This document shows positions 8,481 to 18,558 of a stretch of 40,941 bases of DNA, piece after piece. The notes below the pieces were generated by a model. The model saw only the letters and a list, made by a program, of their open reading frames with translations. It did not search any database and had not been told where the DNA came from. Where the stretch lies: positions 1-40,941 of the forward strand of contig JAKDLG010000026.1 of assembly GCA_030452985.1 (NCBI GenBank), given 5' to 3'. This DNA comes from Humibacillus sp. GTDB lineage: Bacteria; Actinomycetota; Actinomycetes; Actinomycetales; Dermatophilaceae. Within the stretch, counting starts at the first letter, position 1. The number at the start of each line of letters is the position of its first letter. A program made the position numbers and the translations under genes.

Positions 8481-8505
8481 CCTGGAGCAACATCAGGGGC
8501 AACCG

Positions 8506-11229
8506 TCAGGTCATCGCCCGACGGCCGGCGTCCTGCCGCAGCTGGGGCGGACGCACGGTGATCTCGGCCCCGAGCACGTCGACGCCACCGGTCCAGGCGT
8601 TGACGGGGTTGAGCTCGACCGACGACAGCTCAGGATGATCGTCTGCGAGAACGGAGAGCCGGGCCACCAAGTCGCAGAGGGCAGCCCGGTGCACGGGGGC
8701 AGCCCCGCGGTGACCGGCGAGCAACGGTACGGCCTTGACGCCGTCGATGAGGTCGTTGACGTCGACGTCGGTGAGCGGCGGGATGCGGTGGGCGATGTCG
8801 CCGAGCAGGTCGGTGGGCGGGCCGGCCACCGAGAAGCTGACCACCGGGCCGAAGAGCGGGTCCTCGCTGGCCCGCAGCACGCACGAGACCCCCGGCACGG
8901 CCATCCGCTGCACCACGAAGCGGTCGGCGCCCAGCGGTCCGAGGCGTTCACTCAGGGAGGCGTGGGCGTCGAGCACCGACTCGGCGTCGGTGAGATCGCT
9001 GCGCACCCCGACGATGCCCGGCTGGTGGCGCACCACCGGTGAGGTCGACTTGAGGATGACCGGGTAGGTCAGCACGTCGGCCGCCGCTACGGCCGATGCA
9101 GCATCCGACACCGGGGTCGCCGGCCACAGACGCATGCCGTAGGCACCGAGCAGTGCCTCGGTCTCGTCGCGGGTCAGCACCCGGCCCTCGGGGCTCTCGT
9201 CGAGGATGCGGTCGATCAGACCTTCGGCCTGGGCTCGATCGACACCGACCGGTGCCACGGGGGTGCCTCGGTCACGGGCTCGCCACTGTGCGTACTTCGT
9301 GACCGCGTTGAGGGCCCGGATGCCGTCTTCGGGCAGCTCGTACGCCGGTACCGATCGGGCCACGCCGTCGACCTGCGAATAGTCAAGCCACTTGTCGATA
9401 CCGCGAACACCGACGAAGGTTGCCACGCAAGGCTTCTCGTGCCTCGCCACCACGCCGGCCACGGCGGCTGACACGTCTTCATCGCTCGCGCCGACGGCCG
9501 GGATGAAGCTCGCGACGACACTGTCGACCTGCGGATCGGCGAACGCGGACTCGAGGGCCGTCGAGAACTCCTCGGCGCTGGCCTGCGGGAGCAGCGAGAC
9601 GGGCCCGTGCGTGACCTTCAACCCCCAGCTGACGCACGCGCTGGCACTGATCGAGCCCAGAGCGTCGGAGTTGCCGACGATGGCCACCCGGTCGCCTCGG
9701 GGCAGGGGCTGGTGCAGGGTCAGCTGGGCGACGTCGAAGAGCTGGTGGATGTTCTCGACACGGATGACGCCGGCCTGCCGCAGCAGAGCCCGAAAGGCAC
9801 CCGGCGGCACGTTCGTCGTGCGCGTGCGATGCCCGGCCGGGGCCGCGAAGCTCGACACACCGGACGACACGACGACGACCGGCTTGACCATGGCCAGCTG
9901 ACGGGCGATGCGCGAGAACTTGCGTGGGTTGCCCATCGACTCGAGATAGAGCCCGACGGTGTCGGTCTCCTGGTCGTCGATCCAGTACTGCATCAGGTCG
10001 TTGCCCGAGACATCGACCCGGTTGCCCGCTGAGGCGAACACCGAGATCCCGAGCCCGCGCCGGGCCGCCGACGCGAGCACGGCGATGCCGAGCGCCCCGC
10101 TCTGCGCGAAGAGACCCAGCCGGCCGGCATCCGGAATGACCTGCGCGAGGCTGGCGTTGAGCCGAACTTTCGGGTCGTTGTTGATCAGCCCGAAGCTGTT
10201 CGGCCCGACCACCCGCATCCCCGCCCGGCGCGCCCGGCGACGCAGCTTGTTCTGCAGCTTCACCCCCTCGTCACCGGCCTCGGCGAAGCCGGACGACAGC
10301 ACAAGCAGGGCTCGCACGCCGGCTCGGCCGCACTCCTTGACGATGCCGAGGGCCTCGTCGGGCGGCACGACGATGACGGCGAGGTCGACCGGGCCCGGTG
10401 CGTCGCCGATGCTGCGGAAGGCCGCGACCCCCTGGATCGAGTCGGCCTCCTTGTGGATCGGGTAGAGCTCACCCACGAAGCCGGCCGCGACGATGTTGCG
10501 CATCACGAGCGCCCCGACCCCGTCGGGGCGACGGCTGACGCCGATGATCGCGACCCGCCCGGGGAAGAGGATGGTCGTCATGCTGCGCGACTCGGCGCGG
10601 TGCTCGCGGGAGAGCTGCACGGCCTTGCTCTTGTCGGTGGGCAGCACGTCGAACCCCACCTCGACGACGCCGTCCTCGAGGTGGGAGGCGACCTCGTAGC
10701 CCGCCTCCTTGAACACCATCAGCATCTTGCGGTTCTGCGGGAGCACCTCGGCCGTGAACCGGGTGACCCCCACCTCCTGGGCGATCGCGGCCAGGTGCTC
10801 GAGCAGCACCGAGCCGATGCCCTTGCCCTGGAAGTGGTCGGAGATGTTGAAGGCGACCTCGGCCGATGCGGCGTCGATGCGGTCGAAACGGCCGATGCCG
10901 ATGATGACGTTGTCGAGGGTGGCCACCAGGGCCACCCGGTCGTGGTGGTCGACGTGCGTGAAGCGGTGCAGGTCACGCTCGCTGATCTCGCGCACCGGGG
11001 CGAAGAACCGCAGGTAGATCGACTCCGGCGACTGCTTGCTGTGGAAGTCGCGGATGCCGTCGGCGTCGTCAGGACCGATCGGTCGCAGGTGCGCGACCGT
11101 GCCGTCCTTGAGCACGACGTCGGCCTCCCACCCGACCGGGCCACCGGCCGCCCGGGCCGACGCGACCGGAAGGGGCACGGTGTCGTCGGGAACGTCGGTG
11201 GCTTCGGGGACCTCGTCACGATCGGACAT
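8506..11229 (-). CDS. bifunctional GNAT acetyltransferase / NDP-forming acyl-CoA synthetase-like protein (Pat-type)
   Basis: 907-residue fusion. Order: GNAT acetyltransferase (about 35-195; acetyl-CoA loop Q134-GKGIG), CoA-binding Rossmann domain (about 215-345), succinyl-CoA-ligase-like domains (about 365-510) and an ATP-grasp domain (about 680-890). Proteins of this class acetylate lysines of acyl-CoA synthetases and other enzymes. At the position where active NDP-forming synthetases have the phospho-histidine of an SHTG-type motif, this protein has Asn473 (TTNVPPG), which suggests the synthetase half is a catalytically dead acyl-CoA sensor, as known for PatZ-type enzymes. The GNAT-first order is the actinomycete type, the reverse of E. 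coli PatZ. ATG at 11229 is the chosen start. The preceding 202 bases up to the nitroreductase hold no gene. Confidence 0.9.
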   Translation of the reverse strand: MSDRDEVPEATDVPDDTVPLPVASARAAGGPVGWEADVVLKDGTVAHLRPIGPDDADGIRDFHSKQSPESIYLRFFAPVREISERDLHRFTHVDHHDRVALVATLDNVIIGIGRFDRIDAASAEVAFNISDHFQGKGIGSVLLEHLAAIAQEVGVTRFTAEVLPQNRKMLMVFKEAGYEVASHLEDGVVEVGFDVLPTDKSKAVQLSREHRAESRSMTTILFPGRVAIIGVSRRPDGVGALVMRNIVAAGFVGELYPIHKEADSIQGVAAFRSIGDAPGPVDLAVIVVPPDEALGIVKECGRAGVRALLVLSSGFAEAGDEGVKLQNKLRRRARRAGMRVVGPNSFGLINNDPKVRLNASLAQVIPDAGRLGLFAQSGALGIAVLASAARRGLGISVFASAGNRVDVSGNDLMQYWIDDQETDTVGLYLESMGNPRKFSRIARQLAMVKPVVVVSSGVSSFAAPAGHRTRTTNVPPGAFRALLRQAGVIRVENIHQLFDVAQLTLHQPLPRGDRVAIVGNSDALGSISASACVSWGLKVTHGPVSLLPQASAEEFSTALESAFADPQVDSVVASFIPAVGASDEDVSAAVAGVVARHEKPCVATFVGVRGIDKWLDYSQVDGVARSVPAYELPEDGIRALNAVTKYAQWRARDRGTPVAPVGVDRAQAEGLIDRILDESPEGRVLTRDETEALLGAYGMRLWPATPVSDAASAVAAADVLTYPVILKSTSPVVRHQPGIVGVRSDLTDAESVLDAHASLSERLGPLGADRFVVQRMAVPGVSCVLRASEDPLFGPVVSFSVAGPPTDLLGDIAHRIPPLTDVDVNDLIDGVKAVPLLAGHRGAAPVHRAALCDLVARLSVLADDHPELSSVELNPVNAWTGGVDVLGAEITVRPPQLRQDAGRRAMT

Positions 11230-11431
11230 GTCGTCATCGTGCCACGCCCGTGCTCACCCTGGATGGCGGCTCACTGCGCCACTGGCTGCTCAGCGCCCGG
11301 AACCCCGTCACGGTCCGATTCCTGCGGCCCACCAGCCCCGCCGACCACCCGAACCCCGCCCCGGTCCGACTCCCGCGGGGCCGCGCCGCCCAGGTGACCA
11401 CCTGAGCCGGGCGTGGTGGGAGGGTGAGAGC

Positions 11432-12049
11432 GTGGAGTTCTCCGAGGTGGTTCGCCGTCGTCGCATGGTCCGTCGCTACGACCCCGACCGGCCGGTGCCC
11501 CGGGAGGTCATCGAGCGGTGCCTGGCCAGCGCGGTGCGCGCCCCCAGCGCGGGCTTCAGCCAGGGCTGGGACTTCCTCGTGCTCCGCTCGCAGCCCGAAC
11601 GTGACGCGTTCTGGGCTGCCACCACCGAGGAAGGCGGCGAACCCGACACGTGGCTCAGCGGCATCCGGTCGGCGCCGGTGCTCGTCGTCTGTCTCTCACA
11701 CAAGGACGCCTACCTCGACCGGTACGCGGCCCCCGACAAGGGCTGGGTCGACCGTGACGAGTCGCGCTGGCCGGTGCCCTACTGGGACGTCGACACGGGC
11801 ATGGCGTCGCTGCTCATCCTGCTCACGGCCGTCGACGAGGGCCTCGGCGGATTGTTCTTCGGCGTCGATCCCGCCCGGCATGAGGCGGTGCACGACGCCT
11901 TCGACATACCCGTGGGCCGCACCATCGTCGGCGTGGTCTCGCTCGGCTACGCGCTGCCCGGCCCGAAGAGCCCCAGCCTCAAGCGGCACCGGCGCGACGG
12001 ACGTGAGGTGTCGCACTGGGGCCGGTTCGGCGTGGCATCGGACGCCTGA
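11432..12049 (+). CDS. nitroreductase family protein
   Basis: Predicted FMN-dependent oxidoreductase of 205 residues. The N-terminus MEFSEVVRRRRMVRRYD with basic residues and SAVRAPSAGFSQGWDF form the flavin phosphate-binding region typical of nitroreductases; GLGGLFFGVD and IVGVVSLGYALP complete the fold. GTG at 11432 is preferred because GGGAGGG lies about 7 bases upstream and homologues start at this point; the open frame runs further upstream without coding character. The 202 bases upstream contain two imperfect copies of an AACCCCG...CGGTCCGA block 51 bases apart and otherwise nothing recognisable. Substrate unknown. Confidence 0.85.
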   Translation: MEFSEVVRRRRMVRRYDPDRPVPREVIERCLASAVRAPSAGFSQGWDFLVLRSQPERDAFWAATTEEGGEPDTWLSGIRSAPVLVVCLSHKDAYLDRYAAPDKGWVDRDESRWPVPYWDVDTGMASLLILLTAVDEGLGGLFFGVDPARHEAVHDAFDIPVGRTIVGVVSLGYALPGPKSPSLKRHRRDGREVSHWGRFGVASDA

Positions 12050-12138
12050 TCCTGCCGCTTTGAGAGGATGGGACGCTGAACCCGGCACAACCCGATGACC
12101 CGGCAGAACCCGGATGAACCCAAGGAGCACTACCCGGC

Positions 12139-14649
12139 ATGGCCCGACGCACGCCACCCCCACCTCCTCCCGGAGACTTCGAGGAGAAGATCGTCGGCAT
12201 CGACGTCGAGGAGGAGATGAGCAACGCCTTCCTCGAGTACTCCTACAGCGTCATCTACTCCCGTGCCCTGCCCGACGCGCGCGACGGTCTGAAGCCGGTG
12301 CAACGCCGTATCCTCTACGGCGCGAACGAGCTGGGGCTGCGGCCCGAACGGGGCCACGTGAAGAGCCAGCGCGTCGTCGGCGAGGTGATGGGCAAGTACC
12401 ACCCGCACGGTGACACGGCCATCTACGACGCCCTGGTGCGCATGGCCCAGCCGTTCACGCTGCGCCTGCCGCTCATCGACGGCCACGGCAACTTCGGCTC
12501 GCTCGACGACGGCCCGGCCGCCGCCCGCTACACCGAAGCGCGGATGGCGTCGGCGGCCCTGCTCATGGTCGGCTCGCTCGACGAGAACACCGTCGACTTC
12601 GTGCCCAACTACGACGACACACAGCTGCAGCCGGGCGTGCTGCCGGCGGCCTACCCCAACCTGCTCGTCAACGGTGCGGCCGGCATCGCGGTCGGGATGG
12701 CCACGAACATGGCCCCGCACAACCTCGTCGAGGTCATCGGAGCAGCGCGGCACCTGATCACCAACCCCACCTGCTCGCTCGAAGACCTGATGAAGTTCGT
12801 GCCCGGCCCCGACCTGCCGTGCGGCGGCCGCATCGTCGGGCTCACCGGCATCCGCGACGCGTACCTCACCGGCCGGGGCAGCTTCCGCACCCGCGCCACG
12901 ACCCGCATCGAGTCGATCACCCCACGCCGCAAGGGGATCGTCGTCACCGAGCTGCCCTACCTCGTTGGCCCCGAGAAGGTCATCGAGAAGATCCGCGACC
13001 TCGTGCAGGCCAAGAAGCTGCAGGGCATCAGTGACCTGAAAGACCTCTCCGACCGCCAGAACGGGCTGCGCCTGGTCATCGAGATCAAGAACGGCTTCAA
13101 CCCCGAGGCGGTGCTCGAGCAGCTCTACCGGCAGACGCCGATGGAGGAGAACTTCGGCATCAACAACGTGGCGCTCGTCGACGGGCAGCCTCGCACCATG
13201 GGCCTCAAAGAGCTGCTCACGGTCTACATCGACTTCCGTACCGATGTCGTGCGCCGCCGCACCGCCGATCGCCTGCGGCGCAAGGAGGAGCGGTTGCACC
13301 TCGTCGAGGGGCTGCTTGTCGCCATCGTCGACATCGACGAGGTCATCCAGGTCATCCGCGGTTCCGACGACACCGCGATCGCGCGCGAACGGCTGATGGA
13401 CGTCTTCGACCTCACCGAGCTGCAGGCGAACTACATCCTCGAGCTGCAGCTGCGCCGTCTCACCAAGTTCTCGCTCATCGAGCTCGAGACCGAGAAGTCC
13501 GAGCTCGAGCGGGCCATCGAGGAGCTCCGGGCGCTGCTCGGCAGCGAGAAGCTGCTCTCGAGGCTGGTGTCCACCGAGCTCGCCGAGGTGGCGAAGAAGC
13601 ACGGCACGCCGCGGCGCACGGTGCTGCTCGAGGGGCCGGGGGCGACGGCGACGTCGGCCACGGCCGCGCCCCTCGAGGTGGCCGACGACCCGTGCTGGGT
13701 GCTGCTCAGCTCGACCGGTCTGCTGGCCCGCACCGTCGGCGTCGACCCTGTTCCCGCCGAGGGTGCCCGGTCGAAGCACGACGCGCTGGTCGGCGCCGTC
13801 GCCACCACCGCCCGCGGCGACTTCGGGCTGGTCACCAGCGCCGGCCGCCTGGTGCGCCTCTCGGCCCTCGACCTGCCCACCCTGCCGCCCACCAACGGCG
13901 CCCCGAGCCTGTCCGGCGGAGCCCCGCTGGCGGCCTACGTCGACCTGGCCAAGGGTGAGGAACCGGTGACGATCCTCGCGGTGGGCGAGCAGGTCCCCGT
14001 CATCGCGCTCGGCACGGCATCCGGGGTCGTCAAGCGGGTGACCCCCGACGCCCCGAAGGGTGCCGAGTGGGACGTCATCGGGCTGCGCCCCGGCGATCGG
14101 GTGGTCGGGGCGGCTGTCGCCGATGGCGACGGTCTCGACCTGGTCTTCATCACCAGCGACGCCCAGCTGCTCCGCTTCCCGGCCGCCGGGGTGCGACCGC
14201 AGGGCCGCAGTGCCGGCGGGATGGCGGGCATCAAGCTCTCCCCCGGCGCCACGGTCGCCTGGTTCGGCGTGGTCGACAGCGCCCGTGACGGCGTCGTGGT
14301 CACCTCGGCCGGCACGTCGGCCGCCCTGCCCGGCACCGAGGGCGGCTCGCTCAAGGTCACCCCGTACGCCGAGTACCCGCCGAAGGGCCGCGCCACCGGC
14401 GGAGTGCGCTGCCACCGCTTCCTCAAGGGCGAGGACCAGCTCGTCGTGGCGTTCGCGGGCAACTCCCCCGTGCGGGCCGCTGCCGCGAACGGGGTCGCGA
14501 TCGACCTGCCCGAGGCCACCGGTCGCCGTGACGGCTCGGGCCTGCCCTTCACCCCGGTGATCGCCCGCATCGTCGGCGCGCCGACGTCGTCACCGTCACC
14601 GCCGCCACCTGCATCGCCGCCGACCCTGCCGAACGAGACGCCCCAGTGA
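12139..14649 (+). CDS. parC: DNA topoisomerase IV subunit A
   Basis: 836-residue type IIA topoisomerase subunit that cleaves and rejoins DNA, mainly for decatenation. Seen: catalytic tyrosine in AARYTEAR (Tyr131), the quinolone-determining region [20 protein letters not shown] with Thr93 and Asp97 at the positions equivalent to E. coli GyrA Ser83 and Asp87, the coiled-coil/tower region (about 370-490) and a six-bladed C-terminal domain (about 515-805) with a Pro/Ser-rich tail. The GyrA-box (QRRGGKG) is not present, which favours ParC over GyrA, and the partner ParE gene lies at 21333-23465. ATG at 12139 follows AAGGAG. The stop overlaps the next gene (GTGA). The 89 bases upstream contain repeated AACCCGG words. 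Confidence 0.92.
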   Translation: MARRTPPPPPPGDFEEKIVGIDVEEEMSNAFLEYSYSVIYSRALPDARDGLKPVQRRILYGANELGLRPERGHVKSQRVVGEVMGKYHPHGDTAIYDALVRMAQPFTLRLPLIDGHGNFGSLDDGPAAARYTEARMASAALLMVGSLDENTVDFVPNYDDTQLQPGVLPAAYPNLLVNGAAGIAVGMATNMAPHNLVEVIGAARHLITNPTCSLEDLMKFVPGPDLPCGGRIVGLTGIRDAYLTGRGSFRTRATTRIESITPRRKGIVVTELPYLVGPEKVIEKIRDLVQAKKLQGISDLKDLSDRQNGLRLVIEIKNGFNPEAVLEQLYRQTPMEENFGINNVALVDGQPRTMGLKELLTVYIDFRTDVVRRRTADRLRRKEERLHLVEGLLVAIVDIDEVIQVIRGSDDTAIARERLMDVFDLTELQANYILELQLRRLTKFSLIELETEKSELERAIEELRALLGSEKLLSRLVSTELAEVAKKHGTPRRTVLLEGPGATATSATAAPLEVADDPCWVLLSSTGLLARTVGVDPVPAEGARSKHDALVGAVATTARGDFGLVTSAGRLVRLSALDLPTLPPTNGAPSLSGGAPLAAYVDLAKGEEPVTILAVGEQVPVIALGTASGVVKRVTPDAPKGAEWDVIGLRPGDRVVGAAVADGDGLDLVFITSDAQLLRFPAAGVRPQGRSAGGMAGIKLSPGATVAWFGVVDSARDGVVVTSAGTSAALPGTEGGSLKVTPYAEYPPKGRATGGVRCHRFLKGEDQLVVAFAGNSPVRAAAANGVAIDLPEATGRRDGSGLPFTPVIARIVGAPTSSPSPPPPASPPTLPNETPQ

Positions 14650-15692
14650 GCGACGAGGGCAGCACCACCAACCCCGCCAAGCCCGCCGAGTCGACGAGCC
14701 CGGATGCCGCAAAGCCGTGGTTCGACGAGCACCCGTCCACCGCCGGGCACGGCCGTCCGGCCGACACGGCCTGCTCGGTGCTGTCCGACGCCGACGGCAC
14801 GAGCGCCTACGGTACGGCGGCGCCCGCCCGCTTCTTCGTGCTCCTCGAGCAGGGCGGCCCCTGGGGTCGCCAGGCCGCCCGGCAGTCGAGACTCGACCCC
14901 GGTCTGGGCGCCGAGCTCGAGTCGCGCTGCACCAGGGCGGGGGGCCGGTTCATGCTCATCCGGCGCCCCGGCGGCCACGCCGCCGACCACCTGCCCCGTC
15001 ACGCGCTCGTCGCCTTCGCCGGTCACGACTCCCGTGACGCCTGGCTGCTCGAGGGGCTGGTCGCCGACCCGAGCGAGCTGCTCGCGCTCGACTGGGCGGC
15101 GCTGGCTCTCGGGCGAAGAGACCGCGTCGCCACCTCGCTACCCGCCGCCGAACCCGCCGAGCCGGCTCTGCTCGTGTGCACCAACGGGCGGCGCGACGTC
15201 TGCTGCGCCGTGCGCGGGCGCCCCGTCGCCGCTGCGGCGCACCGCGAGGCTCCCGCCCGGGTCTGGGAGGTCTCACACACCGGAGGGCACCGCTTCGCGC
15301 CGACCGCGGTGCTGTTGCCCTGGGGTCAGAACTACGCACGCATCGACGAGGAGTCGACACGGTGGGTGCTCGAGGCGAGCCTGACCGGGAACACCCCGGC
15401 CGCGCTCCTGGGCCCCCTCCACGACCGCGGTCGTTCGAGCCTGCCGCCGACGGCGCAGTGCGCCGAGGCGTTCGTGCGAGCCGACCTGGCTGAGACGCGC
15501 TTCGACGCTCTGTCGACGTCCGGCCCCCTGCCGCGTGACCACGGGTCCGACGTCGAGGTCACCCATACCGACGGCCGGCAGTGGGTAATCCACGTCGAGC
15601 GGGTCGCCAGCGGCCCGGTGCGGCCGGGGTCGTGCGGCGCGGCGGCCTTTCCTGTCATCGAGCACCAGGCCCGGATGGTCACCCGGCCCTGA
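14646..15692 (+). CDS. sucrase/ferredoxin-like family protein
   Basis: 348-residue thioredoxin-fold ferredoxin-like protein. The Cys-bearing segment CTNGRRDVCCAVRGRP (Cys pattern C-x7-CC) and the later WEVSHTGGHRFAPT signature are those of the sucrase/ferredoxin-like family; together with an N-terminal Cys (TACS) they probably ligate a [2Fe-2S] cluster. The name comes from a historical sucrase annotation and does not imply sugar hydrolysis. The first 45 residues are disordered. GTG at 14646 overlaps the parC stop (GTGA), so it is translationally coupled to topoisomerase IV subunit A; the functional reason is not known. It converges on the TPR-like gene, ten bases away. Confidence 0.82.
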   Translation: MSDEGSTTNPAKPAESTSPDAAKPWFDEHPSTAGHGRPADTACSVLSDADGTSAYGTAAPARFFVLLEQGGPWGRQAARQSRLDPGLGAELESRCTRAGGRFMLIRRPGGHAADHLPRHALVAFAGHDSRDAWLLEGLVADPSELLALDWAALALGRRDRVATSLPAAEPAEPALLVCTNGRRDVCCAVRGRPVAAAAHREAPARVWEVSHTGGHRFAPTAVLLPWGQNYARIDEESTRWVLEASLTGNTPAALLGPLHDRGRSSLPPTAQCAEAFVRADLAETRFDALSTSGPLPRDHGSDVEVTHTDGRQWVIHVERVASGPVRPGSCGAAAFPVIEHQARMVTRP

Positions 15693-15701
15693 CGACCTGC
15701 C

Positions 15702-16580
15702 TCACCAGGGCTTGGCCACGCCACTCCCGTCGCCACCGTCGGGCGGCGTGCGGTCGTCGTTGTCCTGCTGCTGGTTGCGCTCGGTGGTGTTGCGTTGCTG
15801 CTGCTGCTTCAACAGCTCCTGCTTGAGCTCGCTCGGGGTCTTGCCCGGGTCGGGGGCAGGTTGCGGGTCGGCCGGCTTCGCCGGGTCGCTCGGTTGCGGG
15901 TCGGGCGGCACCGGCTGGTCCTGGTTCTTGCTCTGCATCCGCTGCTCGGCCTGTTGCAGCTGCTGACCGGTCTGACCACCCTCGGGGGCGTCGCAGAGCT
16001 TCGGCCGCTCCTGCACGATCGTGATGCCCTTGTCGTAGAACTGCTTCCACTCGGCGGTGCGCTCGCCGGCCTTGGCGGCGTCGCCCAGCGCCTCGTAGGT
16101 CAGTCCGAGGTTGACCCGCACCTTGCAGTCGTCGATGCCGCCCTTGGGCACCTGTTCGAAGGCCCGCTCGAACCAGGGCCGGGCCGCCTCGAACTGACCT
16201 GCGAGCGCGTGTGCGTCGCCCACGGCAAACGGTGAGCGGAACTGTTCGACGACATTCACCCATCCCTGTCGCTCGGCCCACGTCTGGGTGGCCGTCGGGT
16301 CTCCGGCCTGATAGGCGGCCAAGGTCTGGTTGTGCACCAGGTTGAGGGTCACCAGCCGAGTGGCGACGAAGGCGATCAGCACCACGAACGGCAGTGACGC
16401 GAGCAGCAAGCGGCGACGCCTGGCCCGAAGATGGGCCGGCACCGGGCGACGGTTCCGGGACGCCCCGCGAGAGCCGCGCCGGCCGATGCCGCGCGGCCGG
16501 CCGGGCCGGCCCGCGTCCGCGGTGTCGGCCGGCTCGCGGTCGGACTGGTTCGCCCGCGGAGGTGTGACGAGAGCACTCAC
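15702..16580 (-). CDS. TPR-like membrane protein of Bat-type operon (BatC-like position)
   Basis: 292 residues: a basic disordered N-terminus (1-57), one membrane helix (about 58-80), a TPR-like helical region (about 95-175; GDAHALAGQFEAARPWFERAFE, then VRVNLGLTYEALGD) and a long Gln/Pro/Asp-rich tail (about 195-292). By position after two vWA genes it matches the BatC/TPR member of MoxR-Bat operons, although sequence similarity to proteobacterial BatC is not claimed. GTG at 16580 overlaps the stop of the upstream vWA gene (GTGA). It is the last gene of the operon; no clear terminator is seen in the ten bases to the convergent gene. Confidence 0.7.
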   Translation of the reverse strand: MSALVTPPRANQSDREPADTADAGRPGRPRGIGRRGSRGASRNRRPVPAHLRARRRRLLLASLPFVVLIAFVATRLVTLNLVHNQTLAAYQAGDPTATQTWAERQGWVNVVEQFRSPFAVGDAHALAGQFEAARPWFERAFEQVPKGGIDDCKVRVNLGLTYEALGDAAKAGERTAEWKQFYDKGITIVQERPKLCDAPEGGQTGQQLQQAEQRMQSKNQDQPVPPDPQPSDPAKPADPQPAPDPGKTPSELKQELLKQQQQRNTTERNQQQDNDDRTPPDGGDGSGVAKPW

Positions 16581-17596
16581 GGCTGCGCCTCCTTGCGGCG
16601 ACGGGTCTGGGCCAGGGCGGCGAGCCCGGCCCCGGCCTCCCACACGGCGATGGCGGCCACGCCGAGCAGCAACGGCCAGTAGAGCTCGTAGCGTGATCGC
16701 ACCTTGCGGGCCTCGATCTCGGCGCTGCTGCCGTAGCGGGCCAGGTCGATGCCGTCGACGGCCGGCCCGATCGCGTCGCCCGACTCGCGGTGCAGGTAGC
16801 CGACCCCGAGCTGGTCGGCCACGGAGCGCAAGGTGCTCTCGCTGATCACTGAACGGGCGTCCTCACCGGTCGAGGGGTCCTGGATGTACTCCCCTGACGT
16901 CTCGAACCGCGCCCGGGTCGCCTTCATCCGGCCACCCTGCGAGGTGCCGTAGCCGAGCACGGCTCCGCCGTTGACCAGCCCGGCAGGGATGGTGAAGGGT
17001 GATGGCCGGCCCTGCGCCGTCTGCTCGCCGTCGCCGAGGTAGTAGACGACCCGGCCACGGTCGGGCGTGCGTTGTCCGGCCTGCTCGAGCAGCGTCCGCA
17101 ACCGGTCGTTCGCCTCGGTGACCGACGAGCCCCGTGAGTACTCGGTCGGCTCGGGCAGCAGGGTCTCGGTCACCGACGCCAGGGCCGTCGTGTCGGTGGT
17201 GAGCGGCAGGCGCACCCGGGTCGACTGGTCGAAGGTGACCACCGAGTAGCGCGCGCCGGGCAGGGCCCCCGCGATCGCGTCGATGTCGCTGCGCACCCCG
17301 GCCAACCGAGGCTGCTCGTCACCCCAGTCCTCGGCGATGATGCTGCTCGTGGTGTCGACGACGAAGTAGACGTTGAGGTTGGCGGCGGTGGTGTCCACCT
17401 CGTCGCCGGGCAGGCCCGGTCGCAGCGCGGCCACGCCGAGCAGCACGACGGCCGCGGTCAGGCGCCAGTGCGTCGGCCGCGACTCTCCGGCCACCGTTCG
17501 CGAAGACGGGTTCCACCAGACGGCAACCAGACCGGCGAGCACGAGCACGACGAGAACCGGCCAGGCGACGATCGGAACGAAGGTCACGACGACCAC
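16577..17596 (-). CDS. vWA-domain membrane protein (BatB-like)
   Basis: 339 residues with two N-terminal hydrophobic segments (about 10-28 and 46-60), a von Willebrand A domain (about 75-290) and a C-terminal helix (about 308-328). The MIDAS motif is D81-T-T-S-S85, that is DxTxS instead of DxSxS, still compatible with metal binding. Two starts are possible: GTG at 17596 (used here) or GTG at 17587; the latter would overlap the upstream stop as GTGA exactly like its neighbours and may be the true start. Expected role: envelope-associated partner of the MoxR chaperone-like ATPase. Confidence 0.82.
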   Translation of the reverse strand: MVVVTFVPIVAWPVLVVLVLAGLVAVWWNPSSRTVAGESRPTHWRLTAAVVLLGVAALRPGLPGDEVDTTAANLNVYFVVDTTSSIIAEDWGDEQPRLAGVRSDIDAIAGALPGARYSVVTFDQSTRVRLPLTTDTTALASVTETLLPEPTEYSRGSSVTEANDRLRTLLEQAGQRTPDRGRVVYYLGDGEQTAQGRPSPFTIPAGLVNGGAVLGYGTSQGGRMKATRARFETSGEYIQDPSTGEDARSVISESTLRSVADQLGVGYLHRESGDAIGPAVDGIDLARYGSSAEIEARKVRSRYELYWPLLLGVAAIAVWEAGAGLAALAQTRRRKEAQP

Positions 17597-18558
17597 CTGC
17601 GGCTCGCGCCGATGACACCGATCAGCCCGAGCCCGGCCAACGCGATCGCAGCAGTGGGCGCATCGGTGTAGAGCGCGCGGGCGGCCGACTCGATGATGCT
17701 GGCCTCCTGAGCCTGCACGGCATCCACGATCGTGGGGACCGCGCTCTCGTCGCTGAGGGAGAAGTACTTACCACCCGTGGCCGTGACGACGGTGCGCATG
17801 GCGCTCGCCTCGCGGTCGACTCCGTCCTCCTCCGGGTTGAGCCCATACACGCGCACGCCCTTGGACGTGGCCAGCTGGCCTGCCTCGTCGAGCTCGATGA
17901 GCGGCCTGCCGGCCAGGTGGTTGTCGGTGGCGAACACGATCGAGCGGGCCCGTTGGGTGTCGATGCGGTCGAAGCTGCTCGCGCAGGTGGCCAGGCCGTC
18001 GCCGATGAGCGAGGTTCCGCGCCCGTTGAAGGTGCCGGCGAAGAACGACTCGTAGGCGCTGTCACCGCTGAGGGCCTTCTCAGCGGAGTCGAGCTCGTCG
18101 TTGATGTAGTCGTAGTCGTCGGTGAGCGGGAAGACGGTGGCCGCCGACGAGTTGAAGATCACCATGCCGATGCGCTCGCCCTCGAACTTCGTCGCCAGCG
18201 TCTTGAAGGTCTTGACCAGCTGCGCGTCGAAGCTGGCCATCGACCCCGAGATGTCGAGACAGAGCATGATGTCGCGGCTGCGGCTCTGCGGCTTGTCGAT
18301 GGTCGAGTCGAGCGGCCGGGCCGCGCCGACGATGGCAGAGCCCCCGAGCAGGCAGGCGCTGACGGCCAGCACGACCAACCGAACCCGGTGCCTGCGCAGA
18401 GCGCGCTGGTACTCGGGCAACCGGGTCAGGGCCTGCGAGTTGGCGACGGCCGCACCCGACCGGCGGGCCCGGCCGGTGAGCCCGCGGTAGACGAGGTAGC
18501 CCCCGACGAGGGCGGCGACGCTGGCGATGACCAGCGTGCCGGGCGATCTCAGGTCCAC
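17584..18558 (-). CDS. vWA-domain membrane protein (BatA-like)
   Basis: 324 residues: membrane helices at about 8-26 and 60-80, vWA domain (about 93-285) with a complete MIDAS motif D102-ISGS106, and a C-terminal helix (about 300-317). GTG at 18558 overlaps the end of the upstream small gene by 10 bases. The pairing of a canonical-MIDAS vWA protein followed by a divergent-MIDAS one is the usual BatA/BatB order. In MoxR-Bat systems such proteins are thought to act in envelope protein maturation or stress tolerance; the target here is unknown. Confidence 0.85.
   Translation of the reverse strand: MDLRSPGTLVIASVAALVGGYLVYRGLTGRARRSGAAVANSQALTRLPEYQRALRRHRVRLVVLAVSACLLGGSAIVGAARPLDSTIDKPQSRSRDIMLCLDISGSMASFDAQLVKTFKTLATKFEGERIGMVIFNSSAATVFPLTDDYDYINDELDSAEKALSGDSAYESFFAGTFNGRGTSLIGDGLATCASSFDRIDTQRARSIVFATDNHLAGRPLIELDEAGQLATSKGVRVYGLNPEEDGVDREASAMRTVVTATGGKYFSLSDESAVPTIVDAVQAQEASIIESAARALYTDAPTAAIALAGLGLIGVIGASRRWSS

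Noticed and set aside
8478-8513. TGACCTG/CAGGTCA inverted repeat between converging permease and acetyltransferase genes
   Set aside because: Seven-base arms with a 22-base loop and no T-run; too weak to call a terminator.
11301-11384. Imperfect AACCCCG...CGGTCCGA duplication, 51-base spacing, before the nitroreductase
   Set aside because: Only a moderate match in GC-rich non-coding DNA; no structure or function can be supported.
12130-14415. 761-codon open frame antisense to parC
   Set aside because: Composed of low-complexity Asp/Gly/Val/Arg-rich sequence, the usual antisense artefact of a GC-rich gene; the plus strand has an unambiguous ParC.
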